Source of the DNA: Haemonchus contortus | Taxonomy: Eukaryota > Nematoda > Chromadorea > Rhabditida > Trichostrongylidae | Assembly: GCA_000469685.2 (NCBI GenBank) | Contig: LS997565.1 | Span: 38,307,519-38,371,518 of the forward strand | Direction: 5' to 3' | DNA length: 64,000 bases | Shown here: positions 23,084 through 35,265 of the stretch, one piece after another | How positions within the stretch are numbered: position 1 is the first letter of the stretch | How the letters are laid out: each line of letters opens with the position of its first letter | Notes under the pieces: generated by a model | Seen by the model: the letters and a program-made list of their open reading frames with translations, nothing else | Database searches by the model: none | Told to the model about the DNA's origin: nothing | Made by a program: the position numbers and the translations under genes

Positions 23084-23899
23084 GAGATAGCCAGGTTTTT
23101 TGCGTAAGAGCTATGTGCAGTGCTCCTTCTTCCTACAGTGATTGTTTCATAAATAATTTAGCCTCTTCTATATGTACATTTCTGTGATCACCTTATCGCC
23201 GACGTTCCACGAGAAACAAAAAAGCACATAGTTACCAACACAATAATGAATCCAGTCGCTAATAAACCTTGACATACATACATATTTGGTGAACCTTCGA
23301 ATAAAAGCTCCAGTACTGAAAAATTTCCCTTTTGGTATCCGTCTTGACAGCGTGTGTATTCCCTGAGAGGATAGTCGAGTTATTAGCTCCCATTACCCCT
23401 CCTGAAAGCTGACGTTTCTGCTCAAACTCATTATCATTCCAGCTAGTGCTTTTGAAAACAGGAAGTTGGTGTCTATCAAAATAAAAGGGAATCAGCTCTA
23501 TTATTTGTTTCATGAGATTCTTTGAATGATGACGATGCTAATCATTTGATTCATGCCTATCTTTCGGTCTTTGTATTGCTTTTAGTCGATGTTTCTCAAT
23601 ACATTTTCTCGACTAGCGAACACATTAGTTGCCAGTCAAACGCCAAAACTCACCTTTTTAGATGTAGTATTAGGGTGTCAGAAAAGTTTTGAAAAAAATT
23701 CAGTCGGGTTTCCAACACAAAATAACTACAGCAACAAACCTAAATCAGTGATCGAGATAGTGCCCCTTATTAGCCACAATGTCTCTCCATCAACCGGACA
23801 GAGCATCGACGTCATTCCAATATGAAGAGAGGTGTGACGCAGTTAATTCGACTATAACCTACTTAACCTTTCGACGGTTGATTAATTTTTCCTCTTTAT

Positions 23900-24170
23900 A
23901 GCAGGTCTGCGGGCTTCTGAAACTATGGCAGTAATATGGATTGAGGTCAGGTAGATATGTTGGGAGTGGGGTAGCCAGGTTATACCTAGTCATTCCAGCT
24001 CATCCATCGAAGTCTTCAAGCGAGGTGATTGAGCATTATGCATCACAATCAAAAATTTTCTTGTAATCGGTGTGAAATCGAGGCTCGGAGCACCGTCCTT
24101 TTCAGCAAAATACTCTTACAGTTACCGCAATGCACTCTAGAAGGTTCTCACAGCAAAACACTCGGTTGAG
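23900..24170 (-). mobile_element. Possible Tc1/mariner transposase relic
   Basis: On the minus strand, in shifting frames, the order MHNAQSPRLKTSMDELE then WLPHSPHIYLTSIH recalls the second and third catalytic blocks (QDNAxxH ... LPxPPxSPDLNP) of DDE/D transposases. Frameshifts are frequent and no terminal repeats were identified. Low confidence. Confidence 0.35.
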
Positions 24171-25499
24171 CAGAGGGAGAATGAGCTCATGTACTTCTTG
24201 GCGTGACCCCTCGGTTTATAGCTGGCTATGTCCATACGTCCGCTGTTAGGCATTGAGATTTCCTGTGTGAATTTCTATATCACATCTGCTCTTTATCCTG
24301 AGCATGTATCCGCTTGCTTACAGTCGAGGGGCTCCTGTCTAAGACTGACTCGCCGTCGACACTACAGCTCAGTCAAGAATATGCGATAGTCGCAAAGATT
24401 CCTGCTTTAGAAGCGGATCTTGCGTAGAACGTCATGAGTGAGGGAATGAGGAGTAGAGAGAGTCTTTTCTATTCCCTGAGACTTTGAAGTGGATGGCTCT
24501 GAGGAGAGTCAAAAAAGTGTCTAGATTTTTGGACAGTGGACGTTCGTTTCAACAAATTTCGTGGAAGCAAACCGCTGCTCGGAGGAAGCGATCGTACCAT
24601 TTATGGTAGGCGACAAGAGAGAGCCGCTGCTGCCAATCAGTCAACATATCTCATCCCAAGCCTGAGAGTCGAAGCGATCAATTTTCGTAATAGTGAATAG
24701 CAGAAGGCTCCGGTAGTCGTATCGATGGCACACCGTTTGGTCAACGGTTACTCCAAACGAATAGTACTTCTTCAGCACGTTCGCGAGCAACATGCTTCCA
24801 TAGTTGGAAAGCAAAATTTTTTCGAAACTTACCAGATATTCTGACAATAGAACTGTTGTCAGCCCTTTTCTGTTGCTTCAACAACTCCTCTGAACTTGGA
24901 GAAAATGATAACTGTAATCTTTTCAGCGGAAAACCTATCCTGTAGGCATCTTCTGGCGGTTGCTCCTCTATAAACTCAAAGGCAAAAAAGAACTCTGAAC
25001 AACTCGTGGAAAAAATGGAGTTTGGTGTCCCGCACCTCATTGTAGACATAATAATATTCTTATTGTACTCGCTTGTTTTATTCATTATCATTCAATCCAA
25101 GACAAAAGTGTTCAAGAGCGCATTTTACTCGATATTTGTGGCAACAGGTGAGGTACCATTTGATTCATATCTTACGATTGAACCAGAGCATATTGTGGAG
25201 AACTCAGTTGATGTATTTCTACACGAACATTTCCGATTTCCATGACACTCGAAAAGAGGTTTCAAATAAATGTTGCTGTGTAAATCAGCTTCAAAACTCT
25301 AAAATTGGCTTTGAAAGAGCGGCTGAAAACCACACGTCGGGATCATGGGGCGAAGTGGTACAAACATGGTGGAAAACAGTACAAGTTCATCATGTCGACT
25401 CGCATCATAAATGGTAATTCACAGATCCAGAAGCTCTAGCATTTGCAATGACATGGGAGCCACCTCGTAGACAGTTGCATAATAAGAAAGATTGCATCA

Positions 25500-26010
25500 A
25501 CACAATCAACGTTGTTCTTAAAGTTTCATAGAGAATTGGACCACTGCAAGTGGAGGGCTGCGAAGTTTAGGGAAAGAAACCCCGACACCGTCATCAATTG
25601 GCGCGTCAGTGCCAAGAAGGAAGAGAGTTTACATGTTGTGGACAGACGCTTTTATCCAAATTCTCTAAATACTTTCGCAATTGGAATCTTGGACAATAAC
25701 CAACTGAGGTCAGAACTGCGAGGCTCTGCAGAGGTTGGATGAAAGAAGATTTGAAAGAGAGAAAAGCAGCAGTCCAGAGAAATATCACTGAAAACTGGAA
25801 GAACGATCTTAATGCCCGTCAGAATTCCGTCAGTTACGAGTCTAAGATGAATTTCCCCTGAATGTCACTGCATTTAGAACGGCCATCAGGAAGGTCATTT
25901 TTGGGACGATCCGGAGAACAGGTGATGTAATGCCATTACGAAAGGGTGAAAATGCAGTTAAGGAAGAATTCCGTATTCCATGTTACATCAGATACATGAA
26001 ACTTTTTCAC
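25500..26010 (+). mobile_element. RTE-like non-LTR retrotransposon relic
   Basis: In intron 1 of copy E. The text LDHCKWRAAKFRERNPDTVINW, with later NQLRSEL, KKI.KREK and a NSVSYESKM-like stretch in shifting frames, fits the region between endonuclease and reverse transcriptase of nematode RTE elements as I remember it. Stops and shifts show it is dead. Confidence 0.5.
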
Positions 26011-26622
26011 ATAAGCCGCAGTGGAGAAGGAGCAACGGGTGAACAGTTTTCCAGCTTTTCCCGCGAGGTAATTATCTCCTTTACCCTAGCGTTCCTACAT
26101 TCATAAGACAAAGTTCGCTCCCTGACTAAAACTGCAAAAGAGCGCCCAGATGGCCGGAGTTCTCCTCATTGTCTCCGACATGGTGCTAGTATAACATGGA
26201 TTAAAACGTGACACCATGTTCATTTCTTTGTATACAAGCGCAGTTATGTGTGCTCCCCCCCCCCCACCTAAAGTTTCATCTTGCATCTTTCGATGCGGCA
26301 CAACCCCCTAAAAATTCGATTGATTTTCCAAATTCTAGCCACCAAAGTCCGTGATGTAAGAAAGTAAGAACTTGATGCTGATTTCATTTTAGGCTTTGCT
26401 GATATTGCATCGCTCTTCTCTGCTTGTTCCCTCCGAGTAAACCGAGAAGCTAGTCTTGGAGAAGATTATAAAAGTTTTACTATGTTTTGCATATTAATCA
26501 CGTCATTCATGGCACACATGATCGGAAACTTGCTCATAACCTTCAATCGTTACTCCGCCCTTTGTCTCATGCATATATACAATAAGGTAAGGTAAGGCTA
26601 TTGAGAAGGCTAGTACAAGGTA

Positions 26623-26828
26623 AGGCTAGTTCAACGTACAGTGCGTAACAAAAGTATGTGGACACCCCAATACTTTGGTTAACCGGGCTTGCCAGCGAAT
26701 TTTGAGCAATAAAACTCATACCATTCGAATCCTGCTATGCGAAAACCTAGGATTACCTGTTCTTTTAAAGCTTTCAAGTTGCTCTTACTTTGTTTTAATT
26801 TGAGGGAAGGCTAGTTCAACGTATGTAT
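26623..26828. repeat. Insert between direct repeats, Tc1-like end
   Basis: aaggctagttcaacgta occurs at about 26624-26640 and again at about 26811-26827. The intervening DNA begins cagtgcgtaacaaaagtatgtgg, which resembles a Tc1-type terminal repeat, but no inverted partner is visible. Could be an insertion or a local tandem duplication. Confidence 0.35.
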
Positions 26829-26939
26829 ACAGCTTAACGGTTCTGTGCCAATATTGGTCGACCGGCTCAACACTTTGTACGTATGAGTGCTGATAAGCCA
26901 TGGCATATGAGCCATTTAAGAAGGCGAGGGCAAGCGAGG

Positions 26940-27013
26940 TCTTATTAGTGTAAGGGATAGAGCACGGTACCCGGAAAGCACAAGTACGGGTTCAAGTCAC
27001 GTGCGAGACCGAG
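26940..27013 (+). other. tRNA-like sequence (pseudo-tRNA or SINE head)
   Basis: tagtgtaaggg matches an A box and gggttcaagtc a B box at near-tRNA spacing, and the ends ggtct/agacc can pair. The D stem and the anticodon arm do not fold properly, so a working tRNA gene is unlikely. Confidence 0.4.
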
Positions 27014-27369
27014 GTTTTGTCAAGAAATCGCCAACCTTGTAAGACTTCCGAGAAGCGTAATGCGGCGGAATAATGTCAAGTCGAATTTCAAAGATCTTGA
27101 TACTAATTTTACTGCAACAATGTAGAAAAAAATATAGTAAGATTAAATCTTTCTGGTGTGTGGGTTGTTCTGCCACAGCGGCGTGCCGCGCTCGAAAACC
27201 CTTGCTTCAGCAAGATTCTGAGGAGGAAAAGACTTTAGTTTTCAATGCAAGGTGACATCAAACGCAGCGAAACCACTGACTTTGCCTTGAGAACTCGGAT
27301 TTGAAGACCGCCAACTAACTTGCTACAGTGTTAGAGCTTGGGAAATTACAATATACTGCAAAAATGAAT

Positions 27370-28250
27370 GAGGCAACACGAGTGACTTGATTGTGCTTGG
27401 AATGCCTTTACATACTGAAACACAAGTGCGCGTGTTTATAGCGAAGTTGAAATATTCATCTCTTTTGGTAAAATGTATTATGTTCGAGGCTTCATTAAAC
27501 AGTCATATCAGTTTCGCTTTACAGTAGTGGCTGAAAAGAGCATATTTAGTCAGCGGCTTCTTTTTAATTAACCTATCAAGAGACAACGATAAACACCAGT
27601 TGATCAGAAATCGCCCCTATAATCGGATTTGCATCAATCTTAACTGCGTGATCTGCCTGTGTGGAAAAGTAGAAGACTGTCCACGTAGGACTTTGGTATA
27701 CCAGCTTCAGAATTTGATATTTAGAGAAAGTGGGAGGGGGTTATGCGTCCGTTTCAAAGGAAACCTAGCTGTAAAAACGAGGAATACTCCGTCAGCACCG
27801 CTTGGCAAGCATAAAAGATTTCACATTGGTTGTGACTATGTTTTTATACGCAGTTTGGCATACCGAGACAGTATTGGTGCCAGGAAAGCTCGAGGGATTT
27901 TTCGGATAAGGCGTGGAAGTCCAAGCATGAATAACCAGAATGGGTGCATAGATATAACTGATAACCCCTGCCTACATCACACTGGGTAAGTGTGGACCGA
28001 TACTTGTCACGTTACAACCTATTAGTGGGTCGTGGTTGACCATGAACATCCTCACTTGCTCTATCGCCTACCAAGTTGAGCAGCCGTCTGGCGTTGGTGG
28101 TATTGACGTTGGTGACTGCATGGGATCCTTACTCAACTGGCAGCCGTTCGTACGAGTTGCGACTAGTTAGGAGTTGGTCTGCGTCAAGCAAGACAGGTAA
28201 CACGGAAGCACTCACAGAACGAAATACTCAACTACCCATGGGACAAATGC
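27370..28250 (+). mobile_element. Penelope-like retroelement remnant in intron 2 of copy E
   Basis: A frame at 27600-27989 reads IRNRPYNRICINLNCVICLC, GKVEDCP ... LVYQLQ and, further on, APLGKHKRFHIGCDYV, SIGARKA and PSMNNQNGCIDITDNPCL. This is the Cys-rich linker and GIY-YIG endonuclease end of Penelope-like elements as known from nematodes, but the YIG core itself has been replaced (NLIFRESGRGLCVRF). Preceding bases to 27370 match window positions from 1 on. The domain is inactive. It lies between receptor exons 2 and 3. Confidence 0.65.
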
Positions 28251-30250
28251 ACGGGATTCAAGAAAGGCAAATACGGAAATAACTTCTGAAAAAAACCTAA
28301 ATTTGAGACAAATGCTTATGTTTACTTTAGCCTACAAGTAAGTAATACTCAAGGCTGTCGTCAAATGCAAATTGTTAAAAAGATCAACACTTTCTGTAAA
28401 CAAACTATCTTCGGCTGTAAACAAACACATATGTAGGCACATGGAAACACTAAACATAAACACATAATCAAAACTTAGTTTTTTTAACAGATTTGGTCTG
28501 GAAAAAATGTGTTGGTAGCTATAGTTATTCAATACGTCATATCCATTGGCGTTTTTGCTCATGTTATCAGAGGACATTTGGAATATATACCCGGCGCTAA
28601 TGGGACAGCAACAAGCAAGGGAATACAGGAACGAGAGATCGATTTTGTGAGTTTAATAAAAACGTTAAAATGTAAAGCTGCAAGCTCTCACTTCGCACTC
28701 TGCTGTGTACACAGTCTTCCATCACTTTGATGAGCCTACGTAAGCCTAGCTCTTCAACTGGAGGCAACTATTTTCATTTTCTAACAACACTTACAGTTTA
28801 CAATAGCCACCATAGCAAAGGAAACAAGTGAAAAGATCGTGATGGAGCCCTGACAGGTCATCTGCTTCTGTTGAAAAGCCGAGTTGTATGAATTTCACAA
28901 GAGTGTCGCGTCCAAAAATAAAGTCGTTCGGAAGTAGTCGATTTGCTTGCTTGTCTTCAAGTGGATTGTGTTTTTGGAGGGTTTCTGCCACCACTCAGAC
29001 GTCTGTAGACCCTGGACAAATGCTCTAACAGTTGGTTAAATCAGTTCATCTGAACCGCCCAGTTCCAAACGTGAAGAGGCATAATTGACTAGCTTTACTA
29101 AGACAATACGTGTGCTAATAATTCAACGATTCCGGAGGCCGGGTATGCTTCTTAATAGTTGCCACCTGTTGTTCTGTTGGAAAATGAACAGAGAGATCAT
29201 CCAGATTCCGTTAGCTGATAAAAGGACCATCGTTTTTTGCCTGCGTACTGTTGCATGGCACTATACTAGTGATTTATCTAACTGTGGACTCTGCTTTCAG
29301 ACTATCAACTGGTACGAACAAATGATTTTGGTACTGTGTGTCTCTGTTGGCACTGTTTCTGCATAAATTAGTCTAATTTTATTCAGCAAACCCATATTCG
29401 GAAAATCATTTCCCGCTTTAAAATGATGGGATTCATTACAAATTTGAATGAAAGGCTGGTATTGACGAAGAAAAAAATCTGCTAGATTGTCTTTTAGACT
29501 ATCAGATTCACATATATTGTAACCTGCATATGCTTCGACAAGTCTTGGATTGAATATAAGATTGCTCATCGAATGGAAACGATGGACAAAAATAGATGGT
29601 GTTTTGGAACGTAGCCATCACGACAAGGTAAAACGCTTCTCGTCAATAAAGTTTTATTTTTGTAAATCAGATTGTTGTTCTGGGCCTACTTCATGAGGAA
29701 GCATTTTAGAAAGATTTTCAAGACCTGGAAAAACCATTTGAATTCAGGGACTTCTTATCTACGCACTGCTAGTGTTTAGTGGTTCGATGCTGGTGTGCAT
29801 GCAACAATTCGTGAAATTTATATCTGAAATTACTGACAATATCTCATTGAACTTATGGGTCACATTACAGGTTGGTTTCGTTTGAACTCAGGTAGTATAT
29901 CAACCTATATGATAGCAAATGCTGCCCACTTCCACTTTAAGCTAGGTTCCCATCAATTGTGAGAGACGTTTTACTTCTATGTTCTTGGGAACATAATCCT
30001 ATTCCAAACCAATCTATGTTCAACAGTTGAAGCGATATCATAAGAACTAGCTCTACTTGTTTTATGTCTAATGATGATCACTGAAGCTGCCCGCAATTTC
30101 AGTATATATGCATATATATTATGTATATACGATATATCTGTATGTGTATCTCTACTCTAGAGAATTAAATGACAGTAATCTTTTTTTCTTTTGTAAATTA
30201 AATGGGTTCTGCCTCCAGTTTCTACTCATGTTGGACAGCGGGACGGTGAT

Positions 30251-30301
30251 ACTCTGCTCGTTGTCATGAGAGCCTCACGGCCTCATGACAACGAGCAGAG
30301 T
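30251..30301. repeat. Perfect 20-bp hairpin in intron 5 of copy E
   Basis: ACTCTGCTCGTTGTCATGAG at 30251-30270 is followed by an 11-base loop and its exact reverse complement at 30282-30301. Then comes a smaller palindrome (tctcatgtcatgaga). No such hairpin is in the paralogous intron of copy A. Confidence 0.85.
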
Positions 30302-31002
30302 CTCATGTCATGAGACATAAAATATTGGTTCGAGAATTGGTATTCGGGAGGACTGATTTCGTGAAAAGCATGTGCGTATTGTTTATGAGATGGGGTTGTT
30401 TAGTGGAAACTGACTTACTACCACATTTAATCACATGGTTCAAGGATCGAATCCTCCGTATCGATACTCGCTCAGGAAAATCGCCTTCCATCCTTAATGG
30501 CTTGGTTGATCACTACCGACACCTGAATTGTACGTCGTCTGACTACCACAGGCACTGAATGGGGCATCCACACATATTCAAGCTAAGACTTCAAATGAAA
30601 GTCGAGTCCGAAGCGGAATTCATTGGAGTCAAAAACTTTTCACCTCACTCTCTTGAGCCAGTGAAGCAGACGTAACTCTGCTCCAGCGAATTGATCCCTC
30701 AGACAGAAAGTTATTATCAAACAAAAGAAATTTTATTCACTGCAACGATAGTGCAGGCCATTTCTAGTGTTTTGAAAAGATCATACTGCAAAAAACTACC
30801 GTGTTTATTAATTTTCGAACAATTTCAGAAAAGCTGGTTGAACGGCATCATGGTCAGCATCCCTCCCTTTTCTCTGATAATGCTTTCGTCGGACTTCCGT
30901 CACGAGATTCTCAACTTGTTCGGTTGTTCGAGAAATCAAATCTGTACACCTTTATTCGTTACACAACACAGCTCTAGAAGATCAGTGGCTGATAGGTTTT
31001 GA

Positions 31003-32990
31003 TTTTCGGATGTTGCATGCTTTTGTATCTGATATGATCTTGTTACATGAAAGGTTTATGATAATGAGTACTGTTTGATATGAATTGCCTCCAACTTCTG
31101 GTTGAATTTCCAAGGGCCGTAGTGACAGCACTACTTCAAACCACTTTGTTCCACATGCATGGACCCTGGACTCATGATCTGATGCTCGGTAGACCCGATT
31201 CAACCAATATGTTGTTTTCATCCGGGCCGCTCGGTTCAAGACCTAAGAATGCAGAATGTTTCAGCCCTCAAATCTTTCAAATCGGAATACTTCCTGAAAG
31301 CAGTACTAAGTTTCAGGTATGAGAGAAGATGGCATAAAATAGATCAAGGACCTAGGAAACAAACACATCATCAAAGCTAATCAAACAAGTCGAATAAATT
31401 GAATAAATTAGGATGCGTTGCAATAGGTTAAACCTCCTAGTCTAGCCAGGCCTCTGCAGTCGGACCCTTTTGTTTTGCCCGACACACTTTTTCAAAGTGT
31501 TTGAATGGCAAGACTTATCATCCAGACCAAAAGACCAGAGTCTATCCAGGGCCCATCCCTCTGTGAGTATCGGGATCGCAGCCTCCCAGAAGTGCCAGAT
31601 TAGGAACTGATGTGATAGCACGTTCCAAGCCGTACTAGAAGGATTGCGAATGGATTACAAGAACTCAAAATCGTACAAGAAGGCGCAAAACGGCCTTAAC
31701 TAATGAGCAACTGCCTCTTATAGAATACGGACGGGCTATGCTGGTATCGGTCGCTGGCAACTTTGGATATTTTCGTTGCTGAGCTTTCCTGAACTCTCTT
31801 CCCGTAATGTTTATATAGACATTTCAGCTAATCGTGCATAAACACAGCATAAAATTCTGTAATGGAGCAATATTTTGCTTTCAATTTGCAAAAATATCAC
31901 AAAATACCCGACCGCAGCTGTCATACGTTCAGAAAAAAATTGTTCAATCGACACGATCTACCATGCCTCTTCAAAATACTACTCCTGCCACCGTTTTAGA
32001 TGCAATTCCGAAAAATGTTATAAAAAAATATCGCTGTGTAGCAATATGCAAGGAAGAACATGACAGTATTTTAGTTCCAAATACCGGGGAATATACTCCT
32101 TCCCCCTGTTTTGTGACGATGAATGTAAATTAAGCAAAAACGATTCCAGGTGCCTATTCCGGCTTTAGACTAGCACCCATAATGAATTTAGAGAAAGAAG
32201 TTTTATCAAAAAGTGCTTTGCAAAATATTGTACAAACTTCGATTGTATAAAGTGAGGTTTTCTGTTAAAAAAAGTAGTGTAATCGGTCGATTGAAGTTTC
32301 CGCTTGTTCTTCGACCTTTCACCAGCAAACAGTTTATCGTCTATCAATAAAAAGAGGTGTTATCGAAGCGAATCTCTGAAATGGAGCTGAAGAAGAAGGG
32401 TATAAGAAACGTATATCTGAGCGAGCTCGGAAGTTATGAATGTATTACTGAATCTCGCAGTGAACACTAAACAATTTGGGCGAGAAGCTGCTTGAACATC
32501 AATCCTTCTCAATTCCTTTTCGTCCCCAAATCTCATTCTCTTTTGTAAGACAGTTCAACAGGAAGAAGGTTTTGCATAGTCGATAACTGATTGGTTTAGA
32601 CTGTTTTCTGATCACTGCTATTATACAGTCCTAATTATTTCCGTTGATTGAAGTGTGTTTTTCCTGAACGTATGGAACCTATTTCCCCTGCTGCTGGGAT
32701 AATATTATTTCGATCGCCACGTCAGACTTTTTAATTTATTATAGTTGTGCAGGTCTCGGCTATTTTTCTATCCGTACTACCACATTACTCGATAAACGAC
32801 ACTCCGGTTCAAGCGATTCGACCCTTATCCAATATAGCTTGAGTGAAAGGGTTGTGAGGGAGGACAGAAGTGGCTGGTTGGGCTCAATTAAGCTGAATAA
32901 ATTTGGGGAATAGATCACCAAAGGCTATCGAGCTTGGAAACTTGCTCGCGGCACATACCCAGTTCTCAACTTCAGTTGCGGCTTGAATCT
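31003..32990. other. Intergenic spacer, no gene seen
   Basis: The first 450 bp are paralogous to the 3' flank of copy A. A 99-codon frame at 31834-32133 has no recognisable domain and no splice context I can support. The last bases (about 32930-33000) match the upstream region of copy C. Confidence 0.5.
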
Positions 32991-33002
32991 CATTCTAGGA
33001 AA

Positions 33003-34384
33003 ATGGTGCATAATGTGGCGCAAACAGTGATTGAAGGTCTTTTTGCCTCATGCTACATATATGTCCTATTTGTTATCATCAGCTCCAAAGCAAAAACGTT
33101 CAAAAACGCGTTTTATGCGATCTTCGTGGCAACAGGTGAGTCATTAAAGTATTTCTGGTAATCATTAGAAAATACGCAATTGCATCTAGCTTTTCAGTGA
33201 AAAACAAGACCGATACGAAACAACTTTACTTTGTTTGTATTACTTGAACTGATCTAAGAAACAGAGGTTTGCCTACTTTTTTAGGCATCACCGACATTGC
33301 ATCCCTCTTCACTGGTTGCTTCCTTCGACTGAACCGTGAACTTGGCCTGGAGAAGAATATCGAGTTGTCCTACTTTGCTGCTATATATTTAGTGGTTCAG
33401 CATTTATTGCACATTTATTGGGGGAAACGCTTATCACGATCAATCGATATTCGGCTCTTTGTCTCCTTAATAAGTATGATTTGGTTAGTCATATTCTTAT
33501 AGATACATTTTTTGTGGAATAACAGTGACAAATTTGATAGGTACCAAACAGTAAGTTATTTTGAGATCATTTTCCGCTATCGAGCGAGTATGTCTTCATT
33601 GAAAGCTGATGGGCGGATGTAGTGTTATGTGAAACACTACCACGCACGCATTGTCACGGGTTCGAATCCCGGATTGATATTTGCCGTAGCCAACCGAGCC
33701 TTCCACACCTCCAGGGTCGTTTAATTGGTATCAGACTCGTTTGAGAGGATGAAAGCACTGACTTGTCCATCGGCTGGCCACCGCAAGTGATTATATAAGC
33801 CACACACGCACTCATTACGCCACTATGATTCTGAATGAAAGTCGAGTGCGGGGAGCATCCCTCAGACGGGATTGATTGACAAGAAGACTTCACCCTTCCT
33901 CTTCATCCTTCAGATAGAAGCTGAGTGCAGCACATCCTTTATAGAGAAGGCAAAACCGAAGAACTCGCCCTTTGTCTTTGCCTGTACAGTATTAACCGGA
34001 AAGTCTTTCGAAATTTTCCCAACATGGATTCACCATGAGCAAACAAGGCAACTCTGTTTTTAGGGGATTAGGGCAAGACAAGTCCTCCCAAGAGGAATGA
34101 AAGAAATAATTCGAAGGAATCCTCAGCTCTCTTACGAAACAATTCTATTGATAGACTGATTTTTTTATGAGGATCATCGGCCACGGTCGGGTTGGTTCTG
34201 GAAGTAACTATCAATAAATATGAACATAAATTGTTTTATTCCAGATCTGGACCAAAAAGAATATATGGGCAGTATATCGTGTCCTTTGCCGTTTTCGCAC
34301 ACACCATTGGAGTAGAAATGATATACGTTCGTACCAGTGATGGTTCGGTTATATATAAAGGTATTGACAAGCGCACTGATATGG
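33003..34384 (+). pseudogene. Srv-like 7TM chemoreceptor, copy F (broken)
   Basis: Exon 1 (33003-33135, ends NAFYAIFVATG, normal gtgagt donor) is intact. Exon 2 starts at 33285 (GITDIASLFTG) but has lost one base near GLEKNIE relative to copy C, which moves the rest out of frame. Exon 3 (about 34245-34384) has lost 8 bases after NIWAV. Exons 4-6 are absent: SINE and R2 sequence follow instead. It is the closest relative of copy C, sharing the upstream region. Not translatable as a receptor. Confidence 0.8.
33605..33890 (+). mobile_element. tRNA-derived SINE with perfect B box
   Basis: cacgggttcgaatcccgg at about 33655 is a perfect polymerase III B box. Downstream follow tagccaaccgagccttcca, ggtatcagactcg, gtccatcggctggccaccgca, gattctgaatgaaag and gagcatccctcagacggg. 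It lies between exons 2 and 3 of copy F. Confidence 0.8.
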
Positions 34385-35265
34385 TGAGTTTTCTGCATTT
34401 TCCAGATAAGAGCCATGAGGCTATCACGTATGTAACCATATATAGAGGATAAAAGGATAAAGCTCTGGAAGTTTATTCATTCCGTCTGTGGGATGCGCCC
34501 CCGCCTTCGATTTCCCCTTCGAACCCGAATGGAAGCGGAATGCGGAGGCGCTGAGTGGTGCAACTATGCGCAAAGTAGCTCAAGCATTTCAATCAGTAAA
34601 CTCAGCAGTTCAATATTCGTTCAGGAGGTCCCATCTGATCTCATTATTCCAACACGTTGGTTTTTAAAATCACTATCACCTTCGTCCCACTGATCATCGA
34701 TTTTCTCGACCGGAGGCCACTGACGTTCCCATTGCCTCTGTCTCGAGCCAGAATAGTCCAGTGGGTCATCCTCGCTCGAAGCACACGGGGCATGCATTCC
34801 TTTCGCACAGAGCTCCCGTGAAGAAGTCTCACCATCACACTAGCTATTCTTTCAAAGATTCGTTTGACTTCCAGAGGAATACAGTCAGTAACTGTGTCCA
34901 TGCGCCTTACCTGATATTCGTTTCTTCGACGTCAGCAGGAGCATCCATGATGACGGAACGTGACATTCCAGATTTCCTTCTGCTCTCGTGTGTATGGGGG
35001 ATTCCTAACACTTTCCTTTCCATAGACTAATCATCTCAGAACGCTCAAGCATCCTTTGCAATCCTCTCAGTATGTTCGAAACGAAAATGAGGGCCAAGAA
35101 GGTCTGAAGAAGAAAGAGAAGAAAAGGGAAAGTCGGGGATAAGGGCTTGTATTCTCGAGTTGTAACCCTGAACGCTTGCCGTTGAATGCTGACTGTTTTC
35201 TTTGAATTAGCAATTCCCTGGCCACATTAGTGTCCTGAAGCTGTTGTCGGGACGATTTTTTTCAG
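34385..35265. other. Spacer with SINE piece and repeat R2
   Basis: 34448-34560 is a minus-strand SINE 3' part (aaaaggataaagc ... gggatgcgcccccgcc). 34668-34840 is the third R2 copy (ctgatcatcgattttctcgaccggaggcc). No gene is seen. Confidence 0.55.

Larger units (their letters stand above)
22630..25014. other. Intergenic spacer with two relics
   Basis: Between copies D and E. It holds an orphan receptor exon 1 (22980-23083) and a possible DDE transposase relic (23900-24170, minus). The remaining sequence shows no supported gene. The 116-codon minus-strand frame at 24741-25091 overlaps copy E exon 1 and looks like a shadow. Confidence 0.5.
25015..31002 (+). pseudogene. Srv-like 7TM chemoreceptor, copy E (one frameshift)
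   Basis: Six exons, all present: 25015-25147, 26393-26586, 28491-28646, 29498-29627, 29748-29870, 30829-31002. Exon 1 ends FKSAFYSIFVATG, exon 2 has GFADIASLF and TFNRYSALCLM, and exon 6 has LSSDFRHEILNLF and a TGA stop. Everything keeps frame except exon 4, which lacks 5 bases just after TGCATA relative to copy A (130 against 135 bp) and then meets a stop (TAG) near 29612. With exon 4 restored in length it would be a receptor of about 304 aa. Intron 2 (1.9 kb) contains the Penelope-like remnant, and intron 1 an RTE-like relic. Either a recent pseudogene, an allele, or an assembly error. Confidence 0.7.
27370..31460. repeat. Segmental duplication, partner at 1-3600
   Basis: Partner of the left-edge segment, as described there. 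It includes receptor exons 3-6 and their 3' flank and lacks the FB1 foldback insertion. Confidence 0.75.

Noticed and set aside
24741..25091. 116-codon minus-strand ORF
   Set aside because: Antisense to the well-supported exon 1 of receptor copy E; no recognisable domain.
26940..27013. Functional tRNA gene
   Set aside because: D stem and anticodon arm do not fold; kept only as a tRNA-like sequence.
31834..32133. 99-codon ORF between receptor copies E and F
   Set aside because: No domain, no codon-use signal and overlapping frames of similar length.
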